The notes: generated from the letters alone by a model not told the origin. Shown: positions 52,243 to 60,745, numbered from the stretch's first letter. The stretch: DNA of 64,000 nucleotides from an uncultured Lachnospiraceae bacterium (GCA_900542015.1 UQLY01000013.1:28321-92320), one strand, 5' to 3'. A program made the numbers and translations.

Positions 52243-54552
52243 ATGGTAACATTATCGGATGGCGGAGCCTATTTAGTAAACGGCACCGAACTGATTCCCG
52301 ACGGAACCGATGCGCTGCAGGCGGTAGCGGCAAAAACCGGGAAAAACACAACAAAGGAAGAGGCGGCGAAGGGTACCATCGCATATGGCATTCTGGAAAG
52401 CCACAATACTTCCGGTAACATGGATAAGCTGAAAATCAAGTTTGATAAGCTGACTTCCCATGATATTACTTTTGTAGGTATTATTCAGACGGCAAGAGCT
52501 TCGGGCTTGGAAAAGTTTCCCATTCCTTATGTTTTGACCAACTGCCACAATTCTCTTTGTGCGGTAGGCGGAACCATCAACGAAGACGATCATATGTTTG
52601 GACTGACCTGCGCCAAGAAATACGGCGGCGTTTATGTACCGCCTCATCAGGCTGTTATCCACCAGTTTGCAAGGGAAATGCTTGCGGGCGGCGGAAAAAT
52701 GATCTTAGGGTCCGATTCCCACACCCGCTACGGCGCGCTGGGAACAATGGCGATGGGCGAAGGCGGACCGGAGCTGGTAAAACAGTTATTGAACCAGACT
52801 TATGATATCAATATGCCCGGCGTGGTTGCCGTATATCTTACAGGCGCGCCCCAGAAAGGCGTAGGACCCCAGGATGTGGCGCTTGCCATTATCGGAGCCG
52901 TTTTCGGAAACGGATATGTAAAAAATAAAGTCATGGAATTTGTGGGTCCTGGCGTGGCGAGTCTGTCGCCTGATTTCCGTATCGGCATCGATGTTATGAC
53001 TACGGAAACCACCTGTCTTTCTTCCATTTGGGAAACGGACGATCAGGTAAAAGAATTTTATGATATCCACGGCAGAGTGGAAGAGTACCGGGAATTGAAT
53101 CCTGCCGATGTGGCTTATTATGACGGTTTGATCCAAATTGATCTGTCTACAATTAAGCCTATGATCGCGATGCCTTTCCATCCAAGCAATACCTATACCA
53201 TTGAAGAAGTCAATGCTAACTTAATGGATATTTTGGATGATGTGGAAAAACGTGCGGCTGTTTCTTTGGACGGAGCCGTTGATTATACGTTAAAAAATAA
53301 GGTAGTAAACGGCAAATTTATGGTAGATCAGGGAATCATCGCAGGCTGTGCAGGCGGTGGGTTTGAAAATATCTGTGCGGCAGCTGATATTCTGAAGGGA
53401 AGCTATATCGGTTCCGACGGATTTACGTTAAGCGTATATCCCGCATCCATGCCTATTTATATGGAACTGATCAAAAACGGATGTGCGGCTACGATCCTTG
53501 AGACGGGCGCGGTTATGAAAACGGCATTCTGCGGTCCCTGCTTCGGCGCGGGAGATACGCCGGCGAACAATGCCTTCAGTATCCGCCATTCCACAAGGAA
53601 CTTCCCCAACCGTGAAGGCTCCAAGCTGCAAAACGGTCAGATTTCTTCCGTTGCGCTGATGGATGCCCGTTCCATTGCTGCAACTGCGGCAAATAAAGGC
53701 GTATTGACTCCGGCGACGGATTTTGACGGGGAAATCGGAAAATACAAATATCATTTTGATAAAAATATTTATGAAAACCGCGTATTTGATTCTAAAGGAG
53801 TGGCTGATCCTTCCGTTGAGATTCAATTCGGTCCCAATATCAAGGACTGGCCCGCTATGGTTGCTTTGACGGACAATCTGGTATTAAAGGTTGTATCGGA
53901 AATCCATGATCCGGTTACCACTACCGATGAATTGATTCCATCCGGAGAAACCAGCTCTTATCGTTCCAATCCTTTAGGATTAGCGGAGTTTGCTTTATCC
54001 AGAAAAGATCCTGCTTATGTAGGGCGTGCCAAAGAGGTCCAGAAGGCGGAGAAAGCAAGGGAAGCCCTGGTGGAAGGCACTTCCACGGAACATCCCTGTC
54101 AGGTATTGCCGGAGATCAAGCCGGTTATGGATAAGATCAAAGAGAAATTCCCGAATCTGACGCATGAATCCTTCGGTATCGGTTCCACGATCTTTGCGGT
54201 AAAACCCGGCGACGGTTCCGCAAGGGAGCAGGCTGCAAGCTGTCAGAAGGTACTGGGCGGCTGGGCGAATATCGCCAACGAGTATGCGACCAAGAGATAC
54301 CGCTCCAATCTGATCAACTGGGGTATGCTGCCTTTTATCATCGATGAAGGAGAACTGCCCTTTCAGAATCTGGACTACATCTTTGTGCCGGATATCAAAC
54401 AGGCGATAATGGATAAAAAATCAGAGATCACGGCTTATGTGGTAAAAGAAGAAGGCTTGAAAGAATTTACCCTGAAGCTGGGAGAACTGACGGATGAGGA
54501 AAGAGAGATCATCCTGAAAGGCTGCCTGATCAATTATAATAGGGTGTCGTAA
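52243..54552 (+). CDS. Aconitase-superfamily hydratase (YbhJ-like)
   Basis: 769 residues from the ATG at 52243, chosen for AAGGAGGAGG just upstream; the frame is open further up without a site. Aconitase-fold signatures: 'GILESHNTSGNMDKLKIKFDKLTSHDITFVGIIQTARASG', 'MILGSDSHTRYGALGTMAMGEGGPELV', iron-sulfur region 'AGCAGGGFENICAAADIL' and 'AFCGPCFGAGDTPANN'. This subtype is annotated simply as hydratase; it differs from citrate-cycle aconitase. Real substrate unknown. Confidence 0.85.
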   Translation: MVTLSDGGAYLVNGTELIPDGTDALQAVAAKTGKNTTKEEAAKGTIAYGILESHNTSGNMDKLKIKFDKLTSHDITFVGIIQTARASGLEKFPIPYVLTNCHNSLCAVGGTINEDDHMFGLTCAKKYGGVYVPPHQAVIHQFAREMLAGGGKMILGSDSHTRYGALGTMAMGEGGPELVKQLLNQTYDINMPGVVAVYLTGAPQKGVGPQDVALAIIGAVFGNGYVKNKVMEFVGPGVASLSPDFRIGIDVMTTETTCLSSIWETDDQVKEFYDIHGRVEEYRELNPADVAYYDGLIQIDLSTIKPMIAMPFHPSNTYTIEEVNANLMDILDDVEKRAAVSLDGAVDYTLKNKVVNGKFMVDQGIIAGCAGGGFENICAAADILKGSYIGSDGFTLSVYPASMPIYMELIKNGCAATILETGAVMKTAFCGPCFGAGDTPANNAFSIRHSTRNFPNREGSKLQNGQISSVALMDARSIAATAANKGVLTPATDFDGEIGKYKYHFDKNIYENRVFDSKGVADPSVEIQFGPNIKDWPAMVALTDNLVLKVVSEIHDPVTTTDELIPSGETSSYRSNPLGLAEFALSRKDPAYVGRAKEVQKAEKAREALVEGTSTEHPCQVLPEIKPVMDKIKEKFPNLTHESFGIGSTIFAVKPGDGSAREQAASCQKVLGGWANIANEYATKRYRSNLINWGMLPFIIDEGELPFQNLDYIFVPDIKQAIMDKKSEITAYVVKEEGLKEFTLKLGELTDEEREIILKGCLINYNRVS

Positions 54553-54564
54553 TAACGGTTAATG

Positions 54565-54656
54565 CAGGGTTTGTCCTATTGCATAAAAATTGTATCTATC
54601 ACGGAAAAAAGGTTTTCTTTGATAGATACAATTTTTTATGTAATGAGACAGACCCG
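54565..54656 (+). repeat. Structured palindromic element, copy F (internally deleted)
   Basis: Arms of about 37 bases (54565-54601 and 54620-54656; TTGTATCTATCA with TGATAGATACAA, extended outward with wobbles). The loop keeps only the basal part of the shared core: CACGGAAA joined to AAGGTTTTCTTTG. The whole apical helix set is missing. It starts 13 bases after the hydratase stop and acts as a terminator. The rest of 54657-54821 is AT-rich and shows no gene. Confidence 0.75.
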
Positions 54657-54821
54657 TTTGGGTTTGACTTAAAATTTTGCTTAAAATAATTTAATTCAAA
54701 TTTACGGGTATTCAGTGCAGGATTATTGGATGAGCGATGGAAATTGGTATAATTGATAAAAGTAGGAAAGGCATATTTCAAATGATATAGTTTGGAAGGT
54801 AAGCGGGAAGGGAGTGTAAAA

Positions 54822-55115
54822 ATGGGGAATATGTTTGAAAGTGATGTAGAAATTGTTTTTCAAAAAAGCAGCTCATTTAAAAAGGCAGCGGAAGAGTTAA
54901 GTGATGTTCCGGGAGTCGGAAGGGGAAATACAAATCACGGAGTCAATGATGTTTGTAATGAAATTTATTTGTCCACAGCGTCTTTGCTTGAATCTTATCG
55001 GGTCGCAGCGGATAGAGATGCTGAGAGGCTGGTATCGGCGGCATCGGCATTTGATGAATTAGATCTTGATCTAAGCAATGATATGATTGCTCCAATGGAG
55101 GAATATATACAATGA
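54822..55115 (+). CDS. Small helical T7SS partner of LXG toxin (Lap1/DUF3130-like)
   Basis: 97 residues from the ATG at 54822 (GGGAGTG upstream). All-helical, WXG100-like size: 'FESDVEIVFQKSSSFKKAAEEL' then 'STASLLESYRVAADRDAERLVSAASAFDELDLDL'. The FDELD at residues 77-81 fits an FxxxD motif described for Lap1 targeting partners, by analogy to the YxxxD/E type VII export signal. Small helical genes of this kind precede LXG toxins. Directly upstream of the LXG gene. Family assignment is by pattern and context. Confidence 0.75.
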   Translation: MGNMFESDVEIVFQKSSSFKKAAEELSDVPGVGRGNTNHGVNDVCNEIYLSTASLLESYRVAADRDAERLVSAASAFDELDLDLSNDMIAPMEEYIQ

Positions 55116-55185
55116 ATATGTAGGACAAGTTTTAAGTAGTGAAAAATATAAATGATAAAGGTATGACTATAAAAGGGGGATAAAA

Positions 55186-56748
55186 ATGGGATTGGAGATG
55201 GATACAGGCTCGGTAACGGCGCAATTGGATTCAATGAACTATAATATGAACCAGATTATGGATCGGGCGGAAAAGGTATTGTTTTGCGTTTCCGATATTG
55301 AAGATACAACGGATGTATTAAAGGGAAAAACCTATGATGCTATTCGGGAGTATTATAGTAAAATTCATACAATGGTTATGCGCGGAGTTATTATTTTGGC
55401 AGAAGCGGTTATACAGGAAAATAATACCTATAAGGGATGTATCAATGGAAAACTCAGCGGCATCGGATATATAAACGAGGATGCTTTAAGAGATAATAAG
55501 GAAGAACTGGAAAAGCAACTTGAGAGAGTATACGGTTTAGTTGATGTAAAAAGAGGATTGTATTATACGGGATGGATCAGCAGCCTTCAAAAAGTAATTG
55601 AATTGATTCAAAAGAAATTAGATCAAATAGAAGACTTTAAGGGGAGCACATCAGGCTTGTATCAGAATATCGGAACATATCAGGAGAACGTCAAAAGAGG
55701 AATAGATTGTCTGCATAGTGCGGTGTTTGACGGAAGCACCATTTATTATACGGCAGATTATATCAATACCGGATGGATGAGTAGCATTGAAAGAGATTGG
55801 AACAAAAGAGAAGAATATCGAAATTTAACAATAAAGGAACCTTTTATCAATATTATGATCAGTGAATTTGGTTTTGATCGCACAGCAGGCGAAGGTTTAT
55901 ACAAGTTGTATGAAAATATGGATATGAGGGGAGTAGAAAACATCAACCAAAAATATCTTGCTATGATTGCCTCTGTTGCGTACTCTTATGATGAAAAAAA
56001 TAAAGTCAGTTTTGATTATTTATGGCATTTTCTGGCAGGGACAGATACGCCGGATACGGTAAGGAATATGATGTTATCATATGGATTGCAGGAAAATGAA
56101 GTAGATAGTGTATTTGGATGTATAGGTGCTAATCATGATAATAGCTCTAAAAAAAGCGACGAATTGGAAAATTCGTTGTTAAAAACATATGTAGGAAAGA
56201 TTGATATAGCACATATGGCAGTAACGCTTTCTACAATATTAAAGCCTGATGAAAATTTATTTGAAAAAGCAGGAGATTTAAGTGGGTGCTTTAATGGTAT
56301 ATTTGATTTGAACGCAAATGCGGGATATGTAGGAGATGTATATGGAACGGGTGGAAATGGACCAAAATTAACACCAGATGATTATAAGGCGGATCTTGAC
56401 GCGGTAAACTTGAGTGTACGTCTTGAGAATGAAGAGAATTTAATATTGGTAATGAACCAATATTATTCAGAAATAGAAAAAGGAGAAACAAATCGAGCAG
56501 AAGAGTTTGTAAAAAATTTTGGGCAAGGAGATTATCAAGCGGGATTATATTATTTGACAAATCAGGCTAATGATCACAACTCTTTTATGGAAACCCATAA
56601 TTACTTCAATCTGCAAAATGAAAATATACAAGCAAGAAAAAAATTAGTAGCTAATTTTATATTAAACTTGGAATATAAGAGAAATGAATTTTACAAATAT
56701 ATTGAATATGAAGATGATGTTGCAGAGGAAATGGAATGGAATGAATAA
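55186..56748 (+). CDS. LXG-domain polymorphic toxin (type VII secretion substrate)
   Basis: 520 residues; RBS AAAAGGGGG upstream. N-terminal ~200 residues are the helical LXG targeting domain, with the LKG motif at residues 45-47 in 'DVLKGKTYDAIREYY'. The C-terminal ~300 residues are the presumed toxin: 'IMISEFGFDRTAGEGLYKLYENMDMRG', 'KIDIAHMAVTLSTIL', 'NANAGYVGDVYGTGGNGPKLTPDDYKADLDAVNL'. I do not recognise the catalytic family. The conserved-looking D-x-A-H and G-x-x-G-D-V-x-G-T-G pieces could be active-site parts. It is followed at once by the immunity candidates. Base use is more AT-rich than in the core genes. Confidence 0.82.
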   Translation: MGLEMDTGSVTAQLDSMNYNMNQIMDRAEKVLFCVSDIEDTTDVLKGKTYDAIREYYSKIHTMVMRGVIILAEAVIQENNTYKGCINGKLSGIGYINEDALRDNKEELEKQLERVYGLVDVKRGLYYTGWISSLQKVIELIQKKLDQIEDFKGSTSGLYQNIGTYQENVKRGIDCLHSAVFDGSTIYYTADYINTGWMSSIERDWNKREEYRNLTIKEPFINIMISEFGFDRTAGEGLYKLYENMDMRGVENINQKYLAMIASVAYSYDEKNKVSFDYLWHFLAGTDTPDTVRNMMLSYGLQENEVDSVFGCIGANHDNSSKKSDELENSLLKTYVGKIDIAHMAVTLSTILKPDENLFEKAGDLSGCFNGIFDLNANAGYVGDVYGTGGNGPKLTPDDYKADLDAVNLSVRLENEENLILVMNQYYSEIEKGETNRAEEFVKNFGQGDYQAGLYYLTNQANDHNSFMETHNYFNLQNENIQARKKLVANFILNLEYKRNEFYKYIEYEDDVAEEMEWNE

Positions 56749-56772
56749 AATTTTACAAAGAAGGAAACTAGA

Positions 56773-57558
56773 ATGAAAAAGAAGAAAATCGGATTCATAG
56801 TATATATTATTGTAATACTTATTTTTGATTTGACATTTAGCTTAAAAATGACAATTAAATACAAAACTACGGTCAGGGATATCAATGAGTTCACAGAGGC
56901 GGCGGAAATAGCGGAAAAATTTATGAGACCGGAGTATAATAGAAGTTGGAAAGAAATAGGTACAAGCGGGCAAGAAACTAGAGATAGTGTGGATAGTGCG
57001 AATATTTATGAATATAGAGTTCATAAAGATATTTCAGAAAGTAATTATATATATTTTGAATTATGGGATTGGAGCGAGTTTTGGAAAACTCAAACATTTG
57101 AGAGTAACGGCAAAGAGAAAGGAATTACATGTATTCACCATATAAATAATGGGGAAGTCGAAATTAGTACAGATTATATAGAAAAAGACAAACCGATTGC
57201 TTCAATTATAGTTTCAATAAATGCTTTTGATGAAACGTATGGTTGGGGAGAAAAGTATTATAAGATCTGTTATGAAAACGGGAAATATAATGTTAAAAGC
57301 TATGAAGACGAAGAATATTTAGAAACAGATAGAGAGGATTTTGAAAGAGAAATCGGAATGACAGTAGAAGAAATCATAGATATAGCATATGAAGATCAGA
57401 AATTGTTTGAAGAGACTATGAGCGAGATAAAAGAATACGAGCTCCACCGAAATAAGGAAGTGATGTGGAAAAGATTATTGTGTGCAAACGGGATTAGTTG
57501 CTTTTTGCTATTGTTGGGAGTTGCATCAAAAATGATTGATAGAAGGTATGAGGAATAG
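56773..57558 (+). CDS. Candidate immunity protein 1, two membrane segments
   Basis: 261 residues: one membrane segment at each end (about 6-26 and 238-257), with a large extracytoplasmic or cytoplasmic middle ('AAEIAEKFMRPEYNRSWKEIGTSGQETRDSVDSANIYEYRVHKDISE'). It starts 24 bases after the LXG stop with AGAAGGAAAC upstream. It is clearly paralogous to the next gene. Position directly behind a polymorphic toxin and membrane location suggest immunity, acting where the toxin enters. No named family recognised. Confidence 0.75.
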   Translation: MKKKKIGFIVYIIVILIFDLTFSLKMTIKYKTTVRDINEFTEAAEIAEKFMRPEYNRSWKEIGTSGQETRDSVDSANIYEYRVHKDISESNYIYFELWDWSEFWKTQTFESNGKEKGITCIHHINNGEVEISTDYIEKDKPIASIIVSINAFDETYGWGEKYYKICYENGKYNVKSYEDEEYLETDREDFEREIGMTVEEIIDIAYEDQKLFEETMSEIKEYELHRNKEVMWKRLLCANGISCFLLLLGVASKMIDRRYEE

Positions 57559-57592
57559 TGTGCCTATATGTGAGAGGCGGAAAAAGTGAAAA

Positions 57593-57703
57593 AAGGTTGT
57601 AGCAAACTTTATTTTAAATTTGGAATATAGAAATAATGAACTTGAAACGATAATTGAAGTAGATGAAGATCTTGCAGAAGGTTTAACTAAGCAGGGGAGA
57701 TAC
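57593..57703 (+). pseudogene. Orphan C-terminal tail of a second LXG toxin
   Basis: Between the two immunity genes the frame encodes 'VANFILNLEYRNNELETIIEVDEDLAEG..', which matches the last residues of the LXG toxin ('LVANFILNLEYKRNEFYKYIEYEDDVAEE'). There is no start or upstream toxin sequence. It is a leftover of a duplicated toxin 3' end. The longer open frame to 58501 fuses it in frame to the second immunity gene, but that gene has its own start and ribosome site. Confidence 0.8.
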
Positions 57704-57706
57704 AGA

Positions 57707-58501
57707 ATGAAAAAGGGGCAGGTAGGATTTGTCATATATATAGCCATAGTGTTGCTGATTGATTCGATTTTTTGCTTAAAATGGATAACCGGATACGAGT
57801 CAACGAAAAAAGAGATTGGGAGGTTGACAGAGGCGGCGGAAATAGCCGAACATTTTATGAAACCGGAATATAACGGCAGTTGGCAGGAGATAGGTGCAAG
57901 CGGACAGGAAACAAGAGATAGTGCAGAAAGTTATAATATTTATGAATACAGGATTTTCAAAAGTATATCGGAAAATAATTATATATATTTTGAAATATGG
58001 GATGAAAGTGGTTCCTGGGAGAAGCAATGGGAAGAGTATAGCGATGAAAGAAGAATTACATGTATTCATCGGATGAGTGATAGCGGAATAGAGGTAAAAA
58101 CTGGTTATGTTGAACAAACTGATCAAATTGAAAATATAAGTGTTTATAAAAATAGTATGGATAGCAGATATTCGGGGTATTTTGATGAAGCTCCGTATTA
58201 CAGGATTCTTTATAAAAATAGAGAGTATCACATTGAAAGCTATGAGGACGGAGAAAGTGCAGAAGCAGATAAAGAGGATTTTGAAACAGAAATCGGAATG
58301 AAAGTCGAGGAAATTGTAAATGTCGCCGAAGAGGATCAGGAGCTATTTGCGGAGACTATGGGCAAAATGAAGGAGTATGAACTGCAAAGGGAAAAAGAAG
58401 TTTTACGGAAAAGATTGTTATGGGCGAACGGAATCAGTCTGGCTTTCGTATTATTGGGAATTATATCCAAGATTATTGACAGCAGGTATGAGAAGCAATA
58501 A
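57707..58501 (+). CDS. Candidate immunity protein 2, paralogue of protein 1
   Basis: 264 residues from the ATG at 57707, preceded by GGGGAG; the in-frame codons upstream belong to the toxin-tail remnant. Same layout as protein 1: terminal membrane segments, 'AAEIAEHFMKPEYNGSWQEIGASGQETRDSAESYNIYEYRIFKSISE'. Differences cluster in the middle, as expected for immunity proteins matched to different toxin variants. It likely protects against a related toxin from other strains. Confidence 0.75.
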   Translation: MKKGQVGFVIYIAIVLLIDSIFCLKWITGYESTKKEIGRLTEAAEIAEHFMKPEYNGSWQEIGASGQETRDSAESYNIYEYRIFKSISENNYIYFEIWDESGSWEKQWEEYSDERRITCIHRMSDSGIEVKTGYVEQTDQIENISVYKNSMDSRYSGYFDEAPYYRILYKNREYHIESYEDGESAEADKEDFETEIGMKVEEIVNVAEEDQELFAETMGKMKEYELQREKEVLRKRLLWANGISLAFVLLGIISKIIDSRYEKQ

Positions 58502-58556
58502 GGGCGTAAATATACCTTGATTCAAACTTTAAGATGGAATGCTTTCCGGATTATGC

Positions 58557-58562
58557 TATAAT
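58557..58562 (+). promoter_or_regulatory. Extended -10 promoter
   Basis: TGCTATAAT (TATAAT at 58557-58562) after TTATGC, an extended -10 without a good -35, 57 bases before the esterase start. It marks a new transcription unit after the toxin cassette. Confidence 0.45.
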
Positions 58563-58618
58563 GACTTCGATTAGTTTAAACAATTGGGTTATCAAGGAAA
58601 TTAGGGGAGGCGGAACTT

Positions 58619-59278
58619 TTGAACGACTACGATTTGCGTTTCCTTTCCAATGACGGACAGGGACCTATTGTGATATATATTTCAGGAGATCATGCACAGA
58701 ACCAGGCGGAAGAGGTGTATGGTCAGGCAAAGCTTTCTGTCGGTCTGCGCTTTGATTTTTGTGAAGTAAGGGTGCACGATTGGGACAGATTTTTGACGCC
58801 GTGGGCAGCGGCAAACTGCATGAAGGGCAGGATATTTGCGGGCGAGGGCGAGACGCTTTTGAAGTGCTTTAGCGAAGACATTGTGCCTCGTATTATTGAG
58901 AAATTTCCCGGACACAGGGCGATGTATCTTGCCGGGTATTCGCTGGCGGGGCTTTTTTCTCTGTGGTCGTTATATGAGAGCGGTTTATTTGACGGAGCGG
59001 TATGCGGTTCGGGTTCTCTGTGGTATCCGGGGTGGAAAGAGTACATGCTGCAAAGCAGCTTAACGAGAAAAGCGGAGGTATACCTGAGTCTGGGCAGACG
59101 GGAGCCGGAGAGTAAGCACCCGCTGATGAAACAGGTGGGCGAAATTACGAAGCTGCAGTACGAATCGCTGCAAAAAAATGAGAATGTGAAAGAGGTAACC
59201 TTTGAATGGAATGACGGCGGGCATTTTTCGGACGTCGCCGACAGAATGGCGAGGGGAGTCCATTGGATTGTGAGTTGA
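58619..59278 (+). CDS. Putative alpha/beta-hydrolase esterase
   Basis: 219 residues with TTG start after GGGGAGGCGG. The nucleophile elbow is 'YLAGYSLAGLFSLW' (G-x-S-x-x-G), with 'DGAVCGSGSLWYPG' after it and a C-terminal His in 'NDGGHFSDVADRM'. That gives a full Ser-His pair; the acid is not certain. It resembles IroE/esterase-D-type hydrolases. No signal peptide. Substrate unknown. It sits just behind the toxin cassette but is probably independent. Confidence 0.75.
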   Translation: MNDYDLRFLSNDGQGPIVIYISGDHAQNQAEEVYGQAKLSVGLRFDFCEVRVHDWDRFLTPWAAANCMKGRIFAGEGETLLKCFSEDIVPRIIEKFPGHRAMYLAGYSLAGLFSLWSLYESGLFDGAVCGSGSLWYPGWKEYMLQSSLTRKAEVYLSLGRREPESKHPLMKQVGEITKLQYESLQKNENVKEVTFEWNDGGHFSDVADRMARGVHWIVS

Positions 59279-59304
59279 AGGGGAAGAGAGAGAACAAATA
59301 AAGA

Positions 59305-60476
59305 ATGGATAAAAACAAAGAATTTGTGATTTCATTAACAGGTAAAAACAGTCATAAAGTATTGATTCCCAGAGGACAGGGGACTCTTTCGATCGGAACA
59401 AGAGGAATTTCAAAGGGCAAGTATGACGTCTGGGTAGAACAGGACAGCGTGATCAACTGGGATGCTTTTGACGGTTTTTTTATAGGTGGCGACCAGAACA
59501 GGAAAGAACGATCTCCATGTGGCGACTGGCCGCGGTGGTTTTATTATTCCGGTAATGATACGGGTTTTATAGAATGGTCCTCTAAAAGAAAATAGAAGAG
59601 TTTCATTGGTTTCCCAGAGCGGATATGGCGGTTGATTTTGCAAACGCGGATATTTGCCGTTTGTATATTCAGTCTGAGAACGGCAAAATACAGATTTTAA
59701 CAGGAGAGAAAATAGTATTTCTGACGCTTTCCGGAAATCTTGAAAATTTTGATATCAAAGAGTGTGCTAAAATTCCATGTCTGACGTTTCATCCAGACTG
59801 TCCGAAAGAAAAATCGGCATATCAGTTACCAGTTTATAAAACTTTGTCGCAGGCAACCTATATCGTGATCAATCATTCTCCTGAAAAGACAGCTTTCGAC
59901 TGTGAAAGCTTACTTCAGTTTCCCGATTTAAAAGTGCTTGAGCTTAGCGGAAATATGACAAATTTAAGCGCGCTGGCGCAATTAAAGAACCTTGGGCACA
60001 TTGGGTTAAGGTATATCCCTGATTTACAGGATATGCCAAAACTGAAAAGCTGGAGCAGCTTAAAAAGTTTTATCGGCTATCAGATTGAAGAAAGCGCCGG
60101 AAAAGCGTTGAGAACAGAACTTCATAAATTGAAGAAAGAAAAATCAATGGATTATGCAAACATCACAAAATTGCGGAAACGGATATGGTTTGATACGGAA
60201 TATGGAATTCCATTTTCTGATTGGGAAGAAAAAGCTGAAAAAAGTGCGGCAAGGGCATATAAAAGTTGCTATCATAAAATAAAAAAATCAGAATCCGAAG
60301 AGGAAGCACATGCGGCAATTACGGAATTTGTCATGAAAATAAACGGCTTGAAAGGCATTGAAACAAGCGAACGTGACAACGTAGGTATGGCAATTGGTCA
60401 GCTTATAGAAAATTCTTCCCTTGAAATTTCCTATGAAAAATGGATGAATTGGTTTGACGAAGTAAGAGATTTTTAG
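59305..60476 (+). pseudogene. Leucine-rich-repeat-like protein gene, split by a frameshift
   Basis: First frame 59305-59595: 'MDKNKEFVISLTGKNSHKVLIPRGQGTLSIGTRG' to 'GFIEWSSKRK'. Second frame continues 'IEEFHWFPRADMAVDFANADICRLYIQSENGKIQILTGE' through LRR-like stretches ('FPDLKVLELSGNMTNLSALAQLKNLGHIGLRYIPDL') to 60476. Restoring one A in the AAAA run at 59588-59592 gives one ~390-residue protein. The W-x-P-R-A-D-M-x-V-D-F junction has the look of one continuous domain. Proteins of this kind are common in polymorphic-toxin islands, and an immunity role is possible. Broken gene or sequencing error. Confidence 0.7.
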
Positions 60477-60493
60477 AAAACGCGGAGTAAAAA

Positions 60494-60745
60494 ATGCAGC
60501 ATAAAAACGATAACGGAATGCAATATTTACAACAATATCCGGATTTAAAAAAGTGGATAAATACCTGTATATGCTGCGGGCAGAGCGGGTACGATCCGAA
60601 TATGCCGGAGGTGTTGACGGCAAACTGGGGGCAGGGCGAAGTGAAAACGGCTAAGGCTTATTATATCAAAAAGTATTTTCGGGCAATGAGCGTCAATGAT
60701 CTGGGAATCTGTGAAGCGTGTCAAAAAGTCCAAAGCGGATTATAA
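60494..60745 (+). CDS. Small Cys-rich hypothetical protein
   Basis: 83 residues; GGAG upstream of the ATG. 'MQYLQQYPDLKKWINTCICCGQSGYDPNMPEVL' and C-terminal 'GICEACQKV' supply CxCC and CxxC, a likely zinc site. No family recognised. It lies 17 bases after the LRR-like gene, so it may be its operon partner. The following ~200 bases to 60960 are AT-rich and show nothing clear. Confidence 0.65.
   Translation: MQHKNDNGMQYLQQYPDLKKWINTCICCGQSGYDPNMPEVLTANWGQGEVKTAKAYYIKKYFRAMSVNDLGICEACQKVQSGL

Noticed and set aside
57620..57706. Start of immunity protein 2 at 57620
   Set aside because: Those 29 codons are the remnant of the toxin tail; the ATG at 57707 aligns with the start of the paralogue and has its own ribosome site.
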